Below, in pieces: positions 36,617 to 45,042 of a DNA stretch of 64,000 bases. The notes below the pieces were generated by a model. The model saw only the letters and a program-made list of their open reading frames with translations. It was not told the origin of the DNA and ran no database searches. How positions within the stretch are numbered: the stretch's first letter is position 1; every line of letters begins with the position of its first letter. A program made the translations under genes and the position numbers. The stretch comes from Streptomyces sp. HUAS CB01 (GTDB lineage Bacteria; Actinomycetota; Actinomycetes; Streptomycetales; Streptomycetaceae), in the NCBI RefSeq assembly GCF_030406905.1, contig NZ_CP129137.1, positions 4,918,001 to 4,982,000 on the forward strand, read 5' to 3'.

Positions 36617-37903
36617 TCAGAAGAAGGTGCGGATGTAGTCCGTGACGGTGCCGTCCGCCTCGGCCACCGGGATCAGCTGCCACTTGTCGAAGGACGTGCA
36701 CGGGTGGGACAGGCCCATGCCGATCCAGTCCCCGACCTCCAGGTCCGCGTCCTCGTCCGTCCTCAGCCACGCGTGCTGGTCCGACAGGCCGGTGACCGTG
36801 ATCCCGGCGGCCGGGCGCACCGACCCGTCGCGGGCGTCCCGGACGACCTGCGCCTCGGGGAGGTCGAGGTCGTACGCGGCGTCCCGCTTGCCCGCGTTGG
36901 CGAACGCCTGCTGCCCCGTCGGCCGGGACACGACCTGGGCCCAGAGGCGGAACGCCGGCTCCAGCGCGCCCTCCTCGGGCATCCGGTTGAACGGCGTCAG
37001 ATGCCTGTAGTGGCCGTCGTCGTGGGAGACGTACGCGCCGGAGCGCAGCAGCTTCAGCACCGGGCGGGACAGCGAGGGCAGTTCTTCGGCGAACACCTCG
37101 GCGACCGTGTCGAACCAGGCGCTGCCGCCGGCGCTGACCACGATCTCGTCCGTGTCCGCGAAGCGGCCGTCCTTGTCGAACGAGACGGCGAGCGAGACGA
37201 GCCGGTGCAGCCAGTCGCGCACCCGTTCGGGCGTCGCGTCCGGGACCTCGCCCTCGTAGCCCGCGACACCGACCAGCCGCAGGGCCGTGGTCGAGGCGAC
37301 CGCGTCGGCGACGGCGGTGCAGTCCGCCTCGCTGCGGGCACCGGTACGGGCGCCGTCGCCGGCACCGAGCTCCACGACGACGTCCACCGGCCGGGCGGCA
37401 CCGTGCAGTGCCTCGGCCATCAGCTCCACGCCGCGCACGGAGTCGACGTAGCAGATGAACCGGAAGTCGGGGTCCCGCTCCAGCTCCCCGGCGAGCCAGC
37501 GCAGCGCCACCGGGTCGACGAGTTCGTTGGCGAGGAAGACGCGCCGGATCCCGTGGGCGCGGTAGACACGCAGCTGGTGCGGGACGGCGGCGGTGATGCC
37601 CCAGGCCCCGCGCTCCAGTTGGCGGGCGAAGAGCTGCGGGGACATGGAGGTCTTGCCGTGCGGGGCGAACGCGAGACCGTGGCGCTCGGCGTACGTCTCC
37701 AACAGGGCGAGGTTGTGCTCGAGGGACTCCGCGGAGAGGGCGAGTACGGGAGTGGTGAAGCCGCCGGTGAAGAGGTTGCGCCGCTGGGCGGCCAGCTCGC
37801 CGACGGTCAGGCCCTCGGCGTCCGGGGGGAGCGCCTTGAAGCGGTGGTCGACGGTCTCGCGCTCGAGCCGGTCGAGGCCTTCGACGGTGTTGTCGGCGGG
37901 CAT
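36617..37903 (-). CDS. PLP-dependent D-threonine aldolase / D-amino acid deaminase-like enzyme
   Basis: A 428-residue fold-type III PLP enzyme. The N-terminal alanine-racemase-like barrel carries the PLP lysine in APHGKTSM (K84), and the C-terminal domain has the metal pair in SHPCTSFDKW (H400, C402), as in D-threonine aldolases and eukaryotic-type D-serine dehydratases. It therefore splits D-3-hydroxy amino acids or deaminates them to 2-oxo acids. ATG 37903 follows GGAGG. It heads the minus-strand half of a divergent catabolic cluster opposite a kinase-iclR-ridA-gntP operon. Confidence 0.87.
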   Translation of the reverse strand: MPADNTVEGLDRLERETVDHRFKALPPDAEGLTVGELAAQRRNLFTGGFTTPVLALSAESLEHNLALLETYAERHGLAFAPHGKTSMSPQLFARQLERGAWGITAAVPHQLRVYRAHGIRRVFLANELVDPVALRWLAGELERDPDFRFICYVDSVRGVELMAEALHGAARPVDVVVELGAGDGARTGARSEADCTAVADAVASTTALRLVGVAGYEGEVPDATPERVRDWLHRLVSLAVSFDKDGRFADTDEIVVSAGGSAWFDTVAEVFAEELPSLSRPVLKLLRSGAYVSHDDGHYRHLTPFNRMPEEGALEPAFRLWAQVVSRPTGQQAFANAGKRDAAYDLDLPEAQVVRDARDGSVRPAAGITVTGLSDQHAWLRTDEDADLEVGDWIGMGLSHPCTSFDKWQLIPVAEADGTVTDYIRTFF

Positions 37904-37925
37904 GGTGTGCCTCCTCCGTGTGCGG

Positions 37926-37976
37926 TTGCATCATGTGCAATGGTCATTGCGTATAACGCTCAGCGCTGTCTAACAT
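37926..37976. promoter_or_regulatory. Divergent promoter/operator of the D-amino acid and kinase operons
   Basis: Two inverted repeats stand out in the least GC-rich part of the region: TTGCA-TCATG-TGCAA (37926-37940) and GCGT-ATA-ACGC (37949-37959). TTGCGT (37947-37952) and TAACAT (37971-37976) are 18 bases apart and form a plausible promoter for the kinase operon, overlapped by the second repeat. IclR-family proteins bind such palindromes, and an IclR gene lies in the operon. Confidence 0.5.
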
Positions 37977-38038
37977 CCCAGCCGATGCCGGGTCAACGGA
38001 CCCATCAGACCAAGCCCGACCACCAGAGGAGCGCCAGG

Positions 38039-39217
38039 GTGACCGGAACCGCAGCAGTGGACGGCGGCGTCGTGGACGTCGTCTGCCTCGGCGAGTCCAT
38101 GGTCACGTTCCTGCCCTCGCGGCCCGGCCGTCTCGCCGACGTCCCCTCCTTCTCCCGCGCCATCGGCGGCGCGGAGTCCAACGTGGCCTGTGCGCTGGCG
38201 GGGGCGGGCCACTCGGTGAAGTGGGTCAGCCGGGTCGGCGCGGACGGCTTCGGCGACCACCTGATCGCGGCCGTGGCGGCGTACGGCGTCGACACCGGCG
38301 CGGTCCGCCGCGACCCCGGCCGGCCCACGGGCATCTACTTCCGCACCGCCACCGACCGGGCCACGGACGCCCACGAGGTCGTGTACTACCGCGCGGGCTC
38401 GGCAGCCTCGGCGATGTCCCCGGCCAACGTCCCCACCGACGACCTCGACCGGGCGCGGATCCTCCACCTCTCCGGCATCACCGCGGCGCTGTCCCCGGAC
38501 TGCCTCGCGCTGATGCGCGGTCTGACCGCCCGGCGCCCCGGCCGCCCGCTGCTCTCGTTCGACGTCAACCACCGTCCGGGCCTCGGCCGGGACGACCCCG
38601 CCGTGCTCCTCGAACTCGCCCGCGGCGCCGACCTCGTGTTCGTGGGCGAGGACGAGGCGGAGCGCGCCTGGGGCCTGGACGGTCCCGCCTCGATCCGCGA
38701 GGCGCTGCCGGAACCCGCCGTCCTCGTCGTCAAGCAGGGCGCGCGGGGGGCCGTGGCGTACGCCCGGCAGGCGCAGCCCGCCGGCGCCGTGCGACCGGCA
38801 CCGGCACGGGCGCACGACACCGAGACCCACGTCCCCGCCCCGCACGTGGACGTCGTCGCCCCCGTCGGTGCGGGGGACGCCTTCGCCGCCGGCTTCCTGT
38901 CGGCGACGCTGCGCGGGCTCCCCGTGGGCGACCGGCTGCGGCACGGCCATCTGATGGCCGCGGCCGCCCTCACCGTCCCCGGTGACCTGGGCAGCCCGCC
39001 CCCCGCCGGACCGTCCGGTCCCGACGACCCTGCGGGCCCCGGCTCCACAGCCCACGACCCCACGGCCGACGACCCCGCGGCCCGGTACGCGGCGCCCCTC
39101 ACCCTCGCGTACGCGGACCGTCTCGTCGCCCTCGACGACGACCGCTGGGGGACACTTCACCTCGGCCCCGGCTGGACGGCAGCCGCGCAGGCCACGGAGG
39201 AGGTACGCACGCCATGA
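38039..39217 (+). CDS. PfkB family sugar kinase (2-keto-3-deoxygluconate kinase type)
   Basis: A 392-residue kinase from GTG 38039 (AGGAG eight bases upstream). The N-terminal VVCLGESMVTFLPSRPG and GGAESNVACALAGAG are the substrate-binding face of KDG kinases, and APVGAGDAFAAGFLS is the PfkB signature with the catalytic Asp. A Pro/Gly/Asp-rich insertion of about 35 residues (about 318-350) near the C-terminus is unusual for the family. The stop overlaps the iclR ATG. It would phosphorylate a keto sugar acid delivered by the GntP transporter. Confidence 0.88.
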   Translation: MTGTAAVDGGVVDVVCLGESMVTFLPSRPGRLADVPSFSRAIGGAESNVACALAGAGHSVKWVSRVGADGFGDHLIAAVAAYGVDTGAVRRDPGRPTGIYFRTATDRATDAHEVVYYRAGSAASAMSPANVPTDDLDRARILHLSGITAALSPDCLALMRGLTARRPGRPLLSFDVNHRPGLGRDDPAVLLELARGADLVFVGEDEAERAWGLDGPASIREALPEPAVLVVKQGARGAVAYARQAQPAGAVRPAPARAHDTETHVPAPHVDVVAPVGAGDAFAAGFLSATLRGLPVGDRLRHGHLMAAAALTVPGDLGSPPPAGPSGPDDPAGPGSTAHDPTADDPAARYAAPLTLAYADRLVALDDDRWGTLHLGPGWTAAAQATEEVRTP

Positions 39218-39993
39218 GCCAGACCGTCGACCGCGCGCTCAGCATCCTGCCGCTGCTCGCACAGGGACCCGCCGACCTCGGACAGGTGGCCGAGCGGCTC
39301 GGGGTCCACAAGTCCACCGCGCTGCGCCTCCTCCGCACGCTGCACGAGCACGGGCTCGTCTACCGGCAGCAGGACCAGCGCTACCGCCTGGGGGCCCGCC
39401 TCTTCGCCCTCGCCCAGGAGGCCGTGGAGAACCTCGACATCCGCGAGATCGCCCACCCCCACCTCGTCGCCCTCAACGAGCGGTGCGGTCACACGGTCCA
39501 CCTCGCGGTGTACGAGGAGAACGAGGTCCTCTACATCGACAAGGTCGAGAGCCGCTACCCGGTCCGCATGTACTCGCGGATCGGCAAGCCCGTCGCCATC
39601 ACCGTCGCAGCCGTGGCGAAGCTGCTCCTCGCCGATCTGCCCGAGGCCGAGCGCCGCGCCCTCGCCGAGCGCCTCGACTTCCCCATGTACACGCCCCGTT
39701 CGATCCCCCATGCCGCCGCCTTCCTCGAGGAGCTGGCGGCCGTGCGCGAACAGGGCTGGGCCACCGACCTCGGTGGCCACGAGGAGTCCATCAACTGCGT
39801 CGGGGCGCCGATCCGCGGCGCCGACGGCCGCGTCGTCGCCGCCATGTCGGTCTCCGCGCCGAACGTCGTCGTCACCGCCGAGGAACTCCTCAGCCTGCTC
39901 CCGCTGGTGCGCCGTACCGCCGACGCCATCAGCCGGGAGTACTCCGGCAGCGCCCCTGCCCGTCACCACACCCCACCCGAGGACACCGCATGA
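39214..39993 (+). CDS. IclR family transcriptional regulator
   Basis: A 259-residue regulator starting with SQTVDRALSILPLL. The winged helix lies at about 18-65 (LGQVAERLGVHKSTALRLLRTL) and the C-terminal effector domain at 80-250 (SRIGKPVAITVAAVAKLLLADL, INCVGAPI). It is embedded in the operon, with ATGA overlaps to the kinase before it and ridA after it, so it is likely co-regulated with its targets and probably represses both divergent operons in the absence of a small acid. Confidence 0.9.
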   Translation: MSQTVDRALSILPLLAQGPADLGQVAERLGVHKSTALRLLRTLHEHGLVYRQQDQRYRLGARLFALAQEAVENLDIREIAHPHLVALNERCGHTVHLAVYEENEVLYIDKVESRYPVRMYSRIGKPVAITVAAVAKLLLADLPEAERRALAERLDFPMYTPRSIPHAAAFLEELAAVREQGWATDLGGHEESINCVGAPIRGADGRVVAAMSVSAPNVVVTAEELLSLLPLVRRTADAISREYSGSAPARHHTPPEDTA

Positions 39994-40400
39994 CCGAGAA
40001 GACCGCCGTCACCCCCGCCACCCACACCGTCCCGCCCGCCGCTTTCTCCCACGGCGTCCGCAAGGGCAACATCCTCCAGGTCGCCGGGCAGGTCGGCTTC
40101 CTCCCCGCCGTCGAGGGCCAGGCACCCACCGTCGCCGGACCGGCCCTGCGCGAGCAGACCCTGCAGACCCTCGCGAACGTCGCCTCCGTCCTGCGGGAGG
40201 GCGGCGCGAGCTGGGACGACGTGATGATGATCCGCGTCTACCTCACGGACACGGACCACTTCGCCGAGATGAACGAGATCTACAACGCCTACTTCGAGGA
40301 GCAGGGCCTCAAGGAGGCGCCCGCCGCCCGTACGACGGTCTACGTCGGTCTGCCCGAGGGCCTCCTCATCGAGATCGACGCCCTGGCGGTCCTCGGCTAG
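39990..40400 (+). CDS. RidA family enamine/imine deaminase
   Basis: A 136-residue RidA (YjgF/YER057c/UK114) protein that hydrolyses reactive 2-aminoacrylate-type enamines. It has LQVAGQVGFLP, REQTLQTLANVASVLREGGASWDDV, RVYLTD, and the conserved Arg in EAPAARTTVYVGLP, then LIEIDALAVL. ATG 39990 overlaps the iclR stop. It fits next to a PLP enzyme that would release enamines from D-amino acids. Confidence 0.9.
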   Translation: MTEKTAVTPATHTVPPAAFSHGVRKGNILQVAGQVGFLPAVEGQAPTVAGPALREQTLQTLANVASVLREGGASWDDVMMIRVYLTDTDHFAEMNEIYNAYFEEQGLKEAPAARTTVYVGLPEGLLIEIDALAVLG

Positions 40401-40576
40401 GGCGTGTCGCGAAGGTCCCTCCCGGCTCGCGAAGCCCGGCACGCACGCTCGCTGCGTTGTCTCGCAGTCGTCCGAGTACGTCCGGTACGAGGATGATCCT
40501 TTGCCGTGCGATCACACGCACCGGACGCCGCAGGCCCCGCCCCGCGGGCGGACGGAGGTGCTTTCGCCACACGCCC
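40400..40576. mobile_element. MITE-like element with inverted ends
   Basis: A 177-base segment with 16-base terminal inverted repeats matching at 14 positions: GGGCGTGTCGCGAAGG at 40400 and the complement CTTTCGCCACACGCCC ending at 40576. The inside (CTCGCTGCGTTGTCTCGCAG, then TCCGAGTACGTCCG) looks like a sequence I have seen repeated between genes of many Streptomyces. It codes for nothing and begins exactly at the ridA stop codon, so insertion of a small non-autonomous element between ridA and gntP is likely. Confidence 0.55.
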
Positions 40577-40612
40577 CAGGTCCCCGGTCGCCCCGCGGCC
40601 GGAACGCCGGGG

Positions 40613-40680
40613 CCCACCGACCGGTACGCCGGACAGGCCCACCGACCGGTACGCCGGACGCCCCCGACCGGAACGCCCGC
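40613..40680. repeat. 25-bp direct repeats upstream of the gntP-like gene
   Basis: The unit CCACCGACCGGTACGCCGGA occurs at 40614 and 40639 (period 25), with a degraded third copy (CCGACCGGAACGCC) at about 40664. With the MITE-like element this fills most of the 393-base gap 40401-40793; the remaining 110 bases are Pro-codon-like GC-rich sequence with no gene. Confidence 0.65.
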
Positions 40681-40793
40681 ACCCGGACGGTCCCCCTGAC
40701 GCACCCCCCCCACAGCACGGCACGGCGCCCACCCCCGGAGCGCCGTGCCGTGATCCGCCCTGCCCCGAAACCCCCGCCCCCGGAGGAATCCCC

Positions 40794-42266
40794 GTGCTGC
40801 TCGCCGCCGACGCCCCGCCACCACCCACGCCCCACACGGGCGGACTGCTCCTGCTGATACCCGGGACCGCCGGACTGCTGACCGTCGCCGCCCTCGGTAT
40901 CGCCCTGCTCCTCTTCCTGATCATCAAGGCCCGGCTGCAGCCGTTCGTCGCGCTCCTCGCCGTGTCCACGGTCGTCGGCCTCGCCGCCGGGCTGTCCGTC
41001 ACCGAACTCTTCGGCACCGTCCAGAAGTCGGCCGCCGTCTCCGTCATCGAGACCGGCATGGGCGGCATCCTCGGGCATGTGGCGATCATCATCGGCCTCG
41101 GCACGATGCTGGGCGCGATCCTCGAAGTGTCCGGCGGCGCCGAGGTGCTGAGCAGTCGTCTGCTGAGCCTCTTCGGCGAGAAGCGCGCCCCGCTCGCCAT
41201 GGGCCTCACCGGCCTGATCTTCGGCGTCCCGGTCTTCTTCGACGTCGGCATCTTCGTCCTCGCACCGATCGTCTACGCGGCCGCCAAGCGGTCCGGCAGG
41301 TCGATCCTGCTGTACGCGATGCCTCTGCTCGCGGGTCTGTCCATGACCCACGCCTTCCTGCCGCCGCACCCCGGCCCGGTCGCCGCGGCGGGACTGCTCC
41401 ACGTCTCGCTCGGCTGGGTCATCCTCATGGGCATCGTCGTCGGCCTCCCCGCCGTCCTCGCGGCCTGGGTCTTCGCCGCGTGGATCGGCAGGCGGATCTT
41501 CGTCCCCGTGCCGGAGGACATGGTCGAGGCGGCCGAGGACGCCAAGGCCGCCGTCGCCGCCGAACAGGCGGCCGCCGGCCGTACGCCGCGGGAGGCCCCG
41601 GTCGCGCTCGCGACCGTGCTCACCATCATCGGCACCCCGCTGCTCCTGATCCTCGCCGCCACGTTCTCCTCCATCGCCCTGGAGGAGTCCACCCTGCGCT
41701 CGGTCGTCGAGTTCTTCGGCAACCCCTTCGTCGCCCTGACGATCGCCCTGGTCATGGCGTACTACCTGCTGGGCATCCGGCGCGGCTGGACCCGCAAGTC
41801 CCTGGAGTCCGTGTCCACCCGGTCCCTCAAGCCGGTCGGCAACATCCTGCTCGTCGTCGGCGCCGGCGGGGTGTTCGGGGCGGTCCTCAAGGCCAGCGGT
41901 GTCGCGCAGGCGCTCTCCGACACCTTCAACGACGTCGGGCTCCCGGTCATCGTGCTGGCCTATCTGATCTCGCTCGTCCTGCGCGTCGCCCAGGGCTCCG
42001 CGACGGTGGCGATCGTGACGACCGCCGGCATCGTCCTCCCGCTCCTGGAGGGCGGTGGCCACTCGCAGCCCTTCCTCGCCCTGGTCATCATGGCGATCTC
42101 GGCGGGCTCGATCTTCGCCTCGCACGTCAACGACGGCGGGTTCTGGATCGTCGCCAAGTACTTCGGCATCTCGGAGCGGGACACGCTGAAGTCGTGGACC
42201 GTGCTGGAGTCCGTGCTCTCGGTCGCGGGCTTCGTGGCGGCGGCGCTGCTCAGTCTGGCGGTGTAG
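40794..42266 (+). CDS. GntP family permease (gluconate:H+ symporter type)
   Basis: A 490-residue membrane transporter with about 12-14 helices, from GTG 40794 (GGAGGA six bases upstream). Typical GntP sequences are visible: ETGMGGILGHVAIIIGLGTMLGAILEVSGGAE, GVPVFFDVGIFVLAPI, HAFLPPHPGPVAAA, and SHVNDGGFWIVAKYF near the end. It imports gluconate or a related hydroxy acid (D-glycerate, D-serine in relatives). It closes the kinase-iclR-ridA operon and ends at a strong hairpin. Confidence 0.92.
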   Translation: MLLAADAPPPPTPHTGGLLLLIPGTAGLLTVAALGIALLLFLIIKARLQPFVALLAVSTVVGLAAGLSVTELFGTVQKSAAVSVIETGMGGILGHVAIIIGLGTMLGAILEVSGGAEVLSSRLLSLFGEKRAPLAMGLTGLIFGVPVFFDVGIFVLAPIVYAAAKRSGRSILLYAMPLLAGLSMTHAFLPPHPGPVAAAGLLHVSLGWVILMGIVVGLPAVLAAWVFAAWIGRRIFVPVPEDMVEAAEDAKAAVAAEQAAAGRTPREAPVALATVLTIIGTPLLLILAATFSSIALEESTLRSVVEFFGNPFVALTIALVMAYYLLGIRRGWTRKSLESVSTRSLKPVGNILLVVGAGGVFGAVLKASGVAQALSDTFNDVGLPVIVLAYLISLVLRVAQGSATVAIVTTAGIVLPLLEGGGHSQPFLALVIMAISAGSIFASHVNDGGFWIVAKYFGISERDTLKSWTVLESVLSVAGFVAAALLSLAV

Positions 42267-42335
42267 GCGGCGTACGCGGGTACGCCGGGCCTCCGCACAG
42301 CCCGGACATGGCACGTACGCCGAGCACGCCTACGC

Positions 42336-42385
42336 CACGGCCACCGCCCCGGACCGGTGACCGCCGGTCCGGGGCGGTGGCCGTG
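42336..42385. terminator. Bidirectional terminator after gntP
   Basis: A perfect 22-bp stem (42336-42357 with 42364-42385) with a 6-base loop, between convergent genes. Confidence 0.88.
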
Positions 42386-42473
42386 TGCCACCGGGCCCGC
42401 CCGCGGGACGGTCCTCCGGCGCGGACGGGTCCTCCCGCCCGTCGTCCGGACGCCGGGCACGCGCGCCGCGTTC

Positions 42474-43301
42474 TCACCCGCCGCAGCCACCGCCGCAGCC
42501 ACCGCCCCCGCAGCCACCGGAGCCGCCCCCGCCGTCGGGAGAGATGCGGCGCCGGACCTTGGCGTCGGCGATGGCCTTCGTACCGAGCAGGGCGACACCG
42601 AGCCCGTTCGCCTCCGTGCCGAGGTGCAGCCCGGGCCGGTCGAGGGCCGCCCAGTGGGAGCCGCGGCGGCTCTCGTACTCGGCGCGCAGCGACGCCAGCG
42701 CCGACCGTCCCGCCGGGGTGAGCCGTCCGAGGCGGACGAACGCGTACCGCGCCGCGAACCCCGTCACGGCCACGACGGCGAGCGGGACGTAGGGTTCGGG
42801 CCCCGCGGCGACCGCGGCCAGCAGGGCGGCGACGCAGAGGGCACCGTGCCCCAGGGACGGCCCTCGCCAGCGCCGGGTGGTGTCCTCGTCCCACAGGAAC
42901 CGGTCGGCGACCAGCCGTGACGTCAGCCGCTCCACCGCGGGGGACCCGGTGAGCGCCTGGTGGACCTTCGCGGTGGTGACGGTGGAGCCGAGCCCCAGGC
43001 GCAGCACCGCCCGCTCGGTGTCGGTCCATTCCGGGCCGCCCTCACCGGCGGGCTGCACCGTGTGGCCCCGCTTCGTGGAGACGATCCGCCCCGCCGCGTG
43101 CAGCCGGAAGAGCACGGTGTGGGTGAGCCGCAGCGTCCCGCCCGCGAGGAGCGCGACGGCGAGCGGATCGACGGGCGGCGGCACGCCCGGCTGCTCGGTG
43201 TGGTCCCGCCCGGCCCCGCGCCGGATCCTGATCAGCACGGTCAGCGAGGCGCCGATCAGCAGCGCCGCCACCGCGGTGCCGATTGCCATGACGACGGCCA
43301 T
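42474..43301 (-). CDS. TIGR04222 family membrane protein with Gly/Cys-rich tail
   Basis: A 275-residue protein; ATG 43301 with GGGAGG upstream. Helix 1 (2-24) is followed by a cytoplasmic four-helix region with TLRLTHTVLFRLHAAGRI and WTDTERAVLRL, then two helices at about 152-185. The tail is an extreme Gly/Cys repeat (GGGCGGGCGG type) with three cysteines. This layout defines TIGR04222, an actinobacterial family without known function whose tail resembles a peptide substrate. The stretch 43302-43378 before it is short and non-coding. Confidence 0.8.
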   Translation of the reverse strand: MAVVMAIGTAVAALLIGASLTVLIRIRRGAGRDHTEQPGVPPPVDPLAVALLAGGTLRLTHTVLFRLHAAGRIVSTKRGHTVQPAGEGGPEWTDTERAVLRLGLGSTVTTAKVHQALTGSPAVERLTSRLVADRFLWDEDTTRRWRGPSLGHGALCVAALLAAVAAGPEPYVPLAVVAVTGFAARYAFVRLGRLTPAGRSALASLRAEYESRRGSHWAALDRPGLHLGTEANGLGVALLGTKAIADAKVRRRISPDGGGGSGGCGGGGCGGGCGG

Positions 43302-43410
43302 GCCGCCCTCCCCCCGTCGTACCCACCCGACGTGGTTGTCCCACGGCGGGAGAACTTTCAACCACCCACGCGCCCGGTGACGTTCGGGAACGGCCGGACA
43401 GGGGAACGGG

Positions 43411-43469
43411 CGCAGGCCCGGCGGAAACCCGCCGGGCCTGCGCCGGTACCGCCCGCACGGGCGGTACCG
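43411..43469 (-). terminator. Double hairpin terminator of the carboxypeptidase gene
   Basis: Two stems in a row: 43411-43424 with 43429-43442 (14 bp, 4-base loop), and CGGTACCGCCCG with its complement (43444-43455, 43458-43469), ending six bases from the stop of the minus-strand gene. Confidence 0.8.
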
Positions 43470-43475
43470 CGGGGA

Positions 43476-44861
43476 TCAGGAGCAGTACTGCTGTTCCTTG
43501 CCGATCGACCGGTACATGCAGTCCGCGTTCTCCAGCAACTGCAGTACCGCGTCGCGGTTCCGGCTGGTCTCCCGCTCGATCACCTCGTCGGGCGGGTAGA
43601 AGCCGCCGCCGCCGAAGCCCCTCGGGTACATCTCGAAGGTGTAGCCGAAGATCTTCTGGTTGCCCCACAGCCAGTCGTCGATCGACCCGTCGGTGATGTA
43701 GAGGTCACTGGACTGCTCGGGGGTGTAGCCGTTGCTCGCGGCCATCTTCCCGCCCACGGCGGCGAAGGCGTCGCGGTCGTCCCGGGTCATGCCCGGGGCG
43801 GTGTCGGCCGTCGTGTAGCCGTACGGCCACAGCACCAGCTCGCTGTAGGTGTGGAAGTCGATGCCGGCCCTGATCTGCTGTTTGCCGCCGACGACACGGG
43901 AGCGCACGAAGTCGGCGACGACCTTCACCTCGGGCGCGGACTCGGCGGCCCGGCCGCGGTAGGTCTCCGAGCCGGGGGAGCCGGAGGAGCCGCCGCAGCA
44001 GCCGAACTTGAAGTCCCAGTTGCGGTTCATGTCCGTACCGACGGCCGACGAACCGGAGTTGGGCTGGCGGTTCTTGCGCCAGCTGCGGTATGACCCGCTG
44101 GCGATGTCGTACTCGCCGCCGTCGGGGTTGAGGTCCGGCACGATCCAGATCTCGCGGCCGTTGACGGCGTTGGTGACCCGGGAGTCGGTGCCGTAGTCGT
44201 CGCCGAGTTCGCGCAGCAGATAGAGCGCCATCTCCACCGTGAGGCGCTCACGGGCGTGCTGGTGGTGGGTGAAGAGGACCTCGGGCTCGTTCTCGTCGGT
44301 GCCGACGTTGTCGCTGATCTTGACGGCGATGATGTCCCGGCCCTGGTAGGACTTGCCGATCACCCGCTTGCTCATGATGTCCGGGTGGGCCGCGATGCGC
44401 TGGTCGATCTCCGCTTTCATCTCGGCGTAGTTGTGGTACCGGGAGTCCGCGGAGGGGAAGTCGAACGGCTGGACCGCGGCGCCCGCCGTCTTGCGGGAAG
44501 GCGGCGCGGGCAGTGCCTCGAGGTCGTGGCCGAGGGCGCGGAGCCGCTTGGCCTGGGCGGTGTCGGCGCTGACGACGACCGTGTGGTCGTGGACCTCGTC
44601 GATCGAGACGCCGGTGGCCGCGATGGCCGTGCGCTCGGCGACGGTGGACGGGCCGTGGATCTCGTACTGGCGGGTCTGCTCCTCGGCAGCCGCGGTCGCG
44701 GCGGCCGCGGGTTCAGGCGCCGGGGATGCGGTCGCCGTGAACGGCACCGCCACGGCGAGCGCCAGCAGGCTTGCGAGGGTGGCGGACCGGGTGGCGGACC
44801 TCCGGCCGCGGCGTTTGCCGGTGCGGCTCGGTGTGCCGAGGCCGCCTGTGCGAAGTCGCAT
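43476..44861 (-). CDS. Secreted M14 zinc carboxypeptidase
   Basis: A 461-residue exported metallopeptidase. ATG 44861 has AGGAG six bases upstream, and a long basic signal peptide (about 1-48) is followed by an M14 propeptide (to about 135). The catalytic domain has zinc ligands H202 and E205 in HQHARERL and H337 in DFHTYSE, and the general base E410 in YTFEMYP. DMNRNWD gives the substrate-carboxylate site. It resembles streptomycete carboxypeptidase T/SG, which trims peptides for nutrition. An in-frame start at 44960 adds a Pro/His-rich stretch and is unlikely. Confidence 0.93.
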   Translation of the reverse strand: MRLRTGGLGTPSRTGKRRGRRSATRSATLASLLALAVAVPFTATASPAPEPAAAATAAAEEQTRQYEIHGPSTVAERTAIAATGVSIDEVHDHTVVVSADTAQAKRLRALGHDLEALPAPPSRKTAGAAVQPFDFPSADSRYHNYAEMKAEIDQRIAAHPDIMSKRVIGKSYQGRDIIAVKISDNVGTDENEPEVLFTHHQHARERLTVEMALYLLRELGDDYGTDSRVTNAVNGREIWIVPDLNPDGGEYDIASGSYRSWRKNRQPNSGSSAVGTDMNRNWDFKFGCCGGSSGSPGSETYRGRAAESAPEVKVVADFVRSRVVGGKQQIRAGIDFHTYSELVLWPYGYTTADTAPGMTRDDRDAFAAVGGKMAASNGYTPEQSSDLYITDGSIDDWLWGNQKIFGYTFEMYPRGFGGGGFYPPDEVIERETSRNRDAVLQLLENADCMYRSIGKEQQYCS

Positions 44862-45042
44862 GCTGTCTCCTGGGTGGGGAGTGTGGGGGTGGCTGGATGC
44901 GACGTGCGGATGTGCCGACGGTGGTTCTGGTGTGTCGGGCACATGGTCGGGGTATGGCATGCCCCGGTCAATAGCACATGCCGGTCAGCGGTTGGCCGAA
45001 GTACGGGACGTGCGGCACGAACGGGAAGGCAGGACCACACGC

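Noticed and set aside
44862..44960. N-terminal extension of the carboxypeptidase
   Set aside because: The added Pro/His-rich segment precedes a normal signal peptide and lacks a ribosome site, while ATG 44861 has AGGAG at good spacing.
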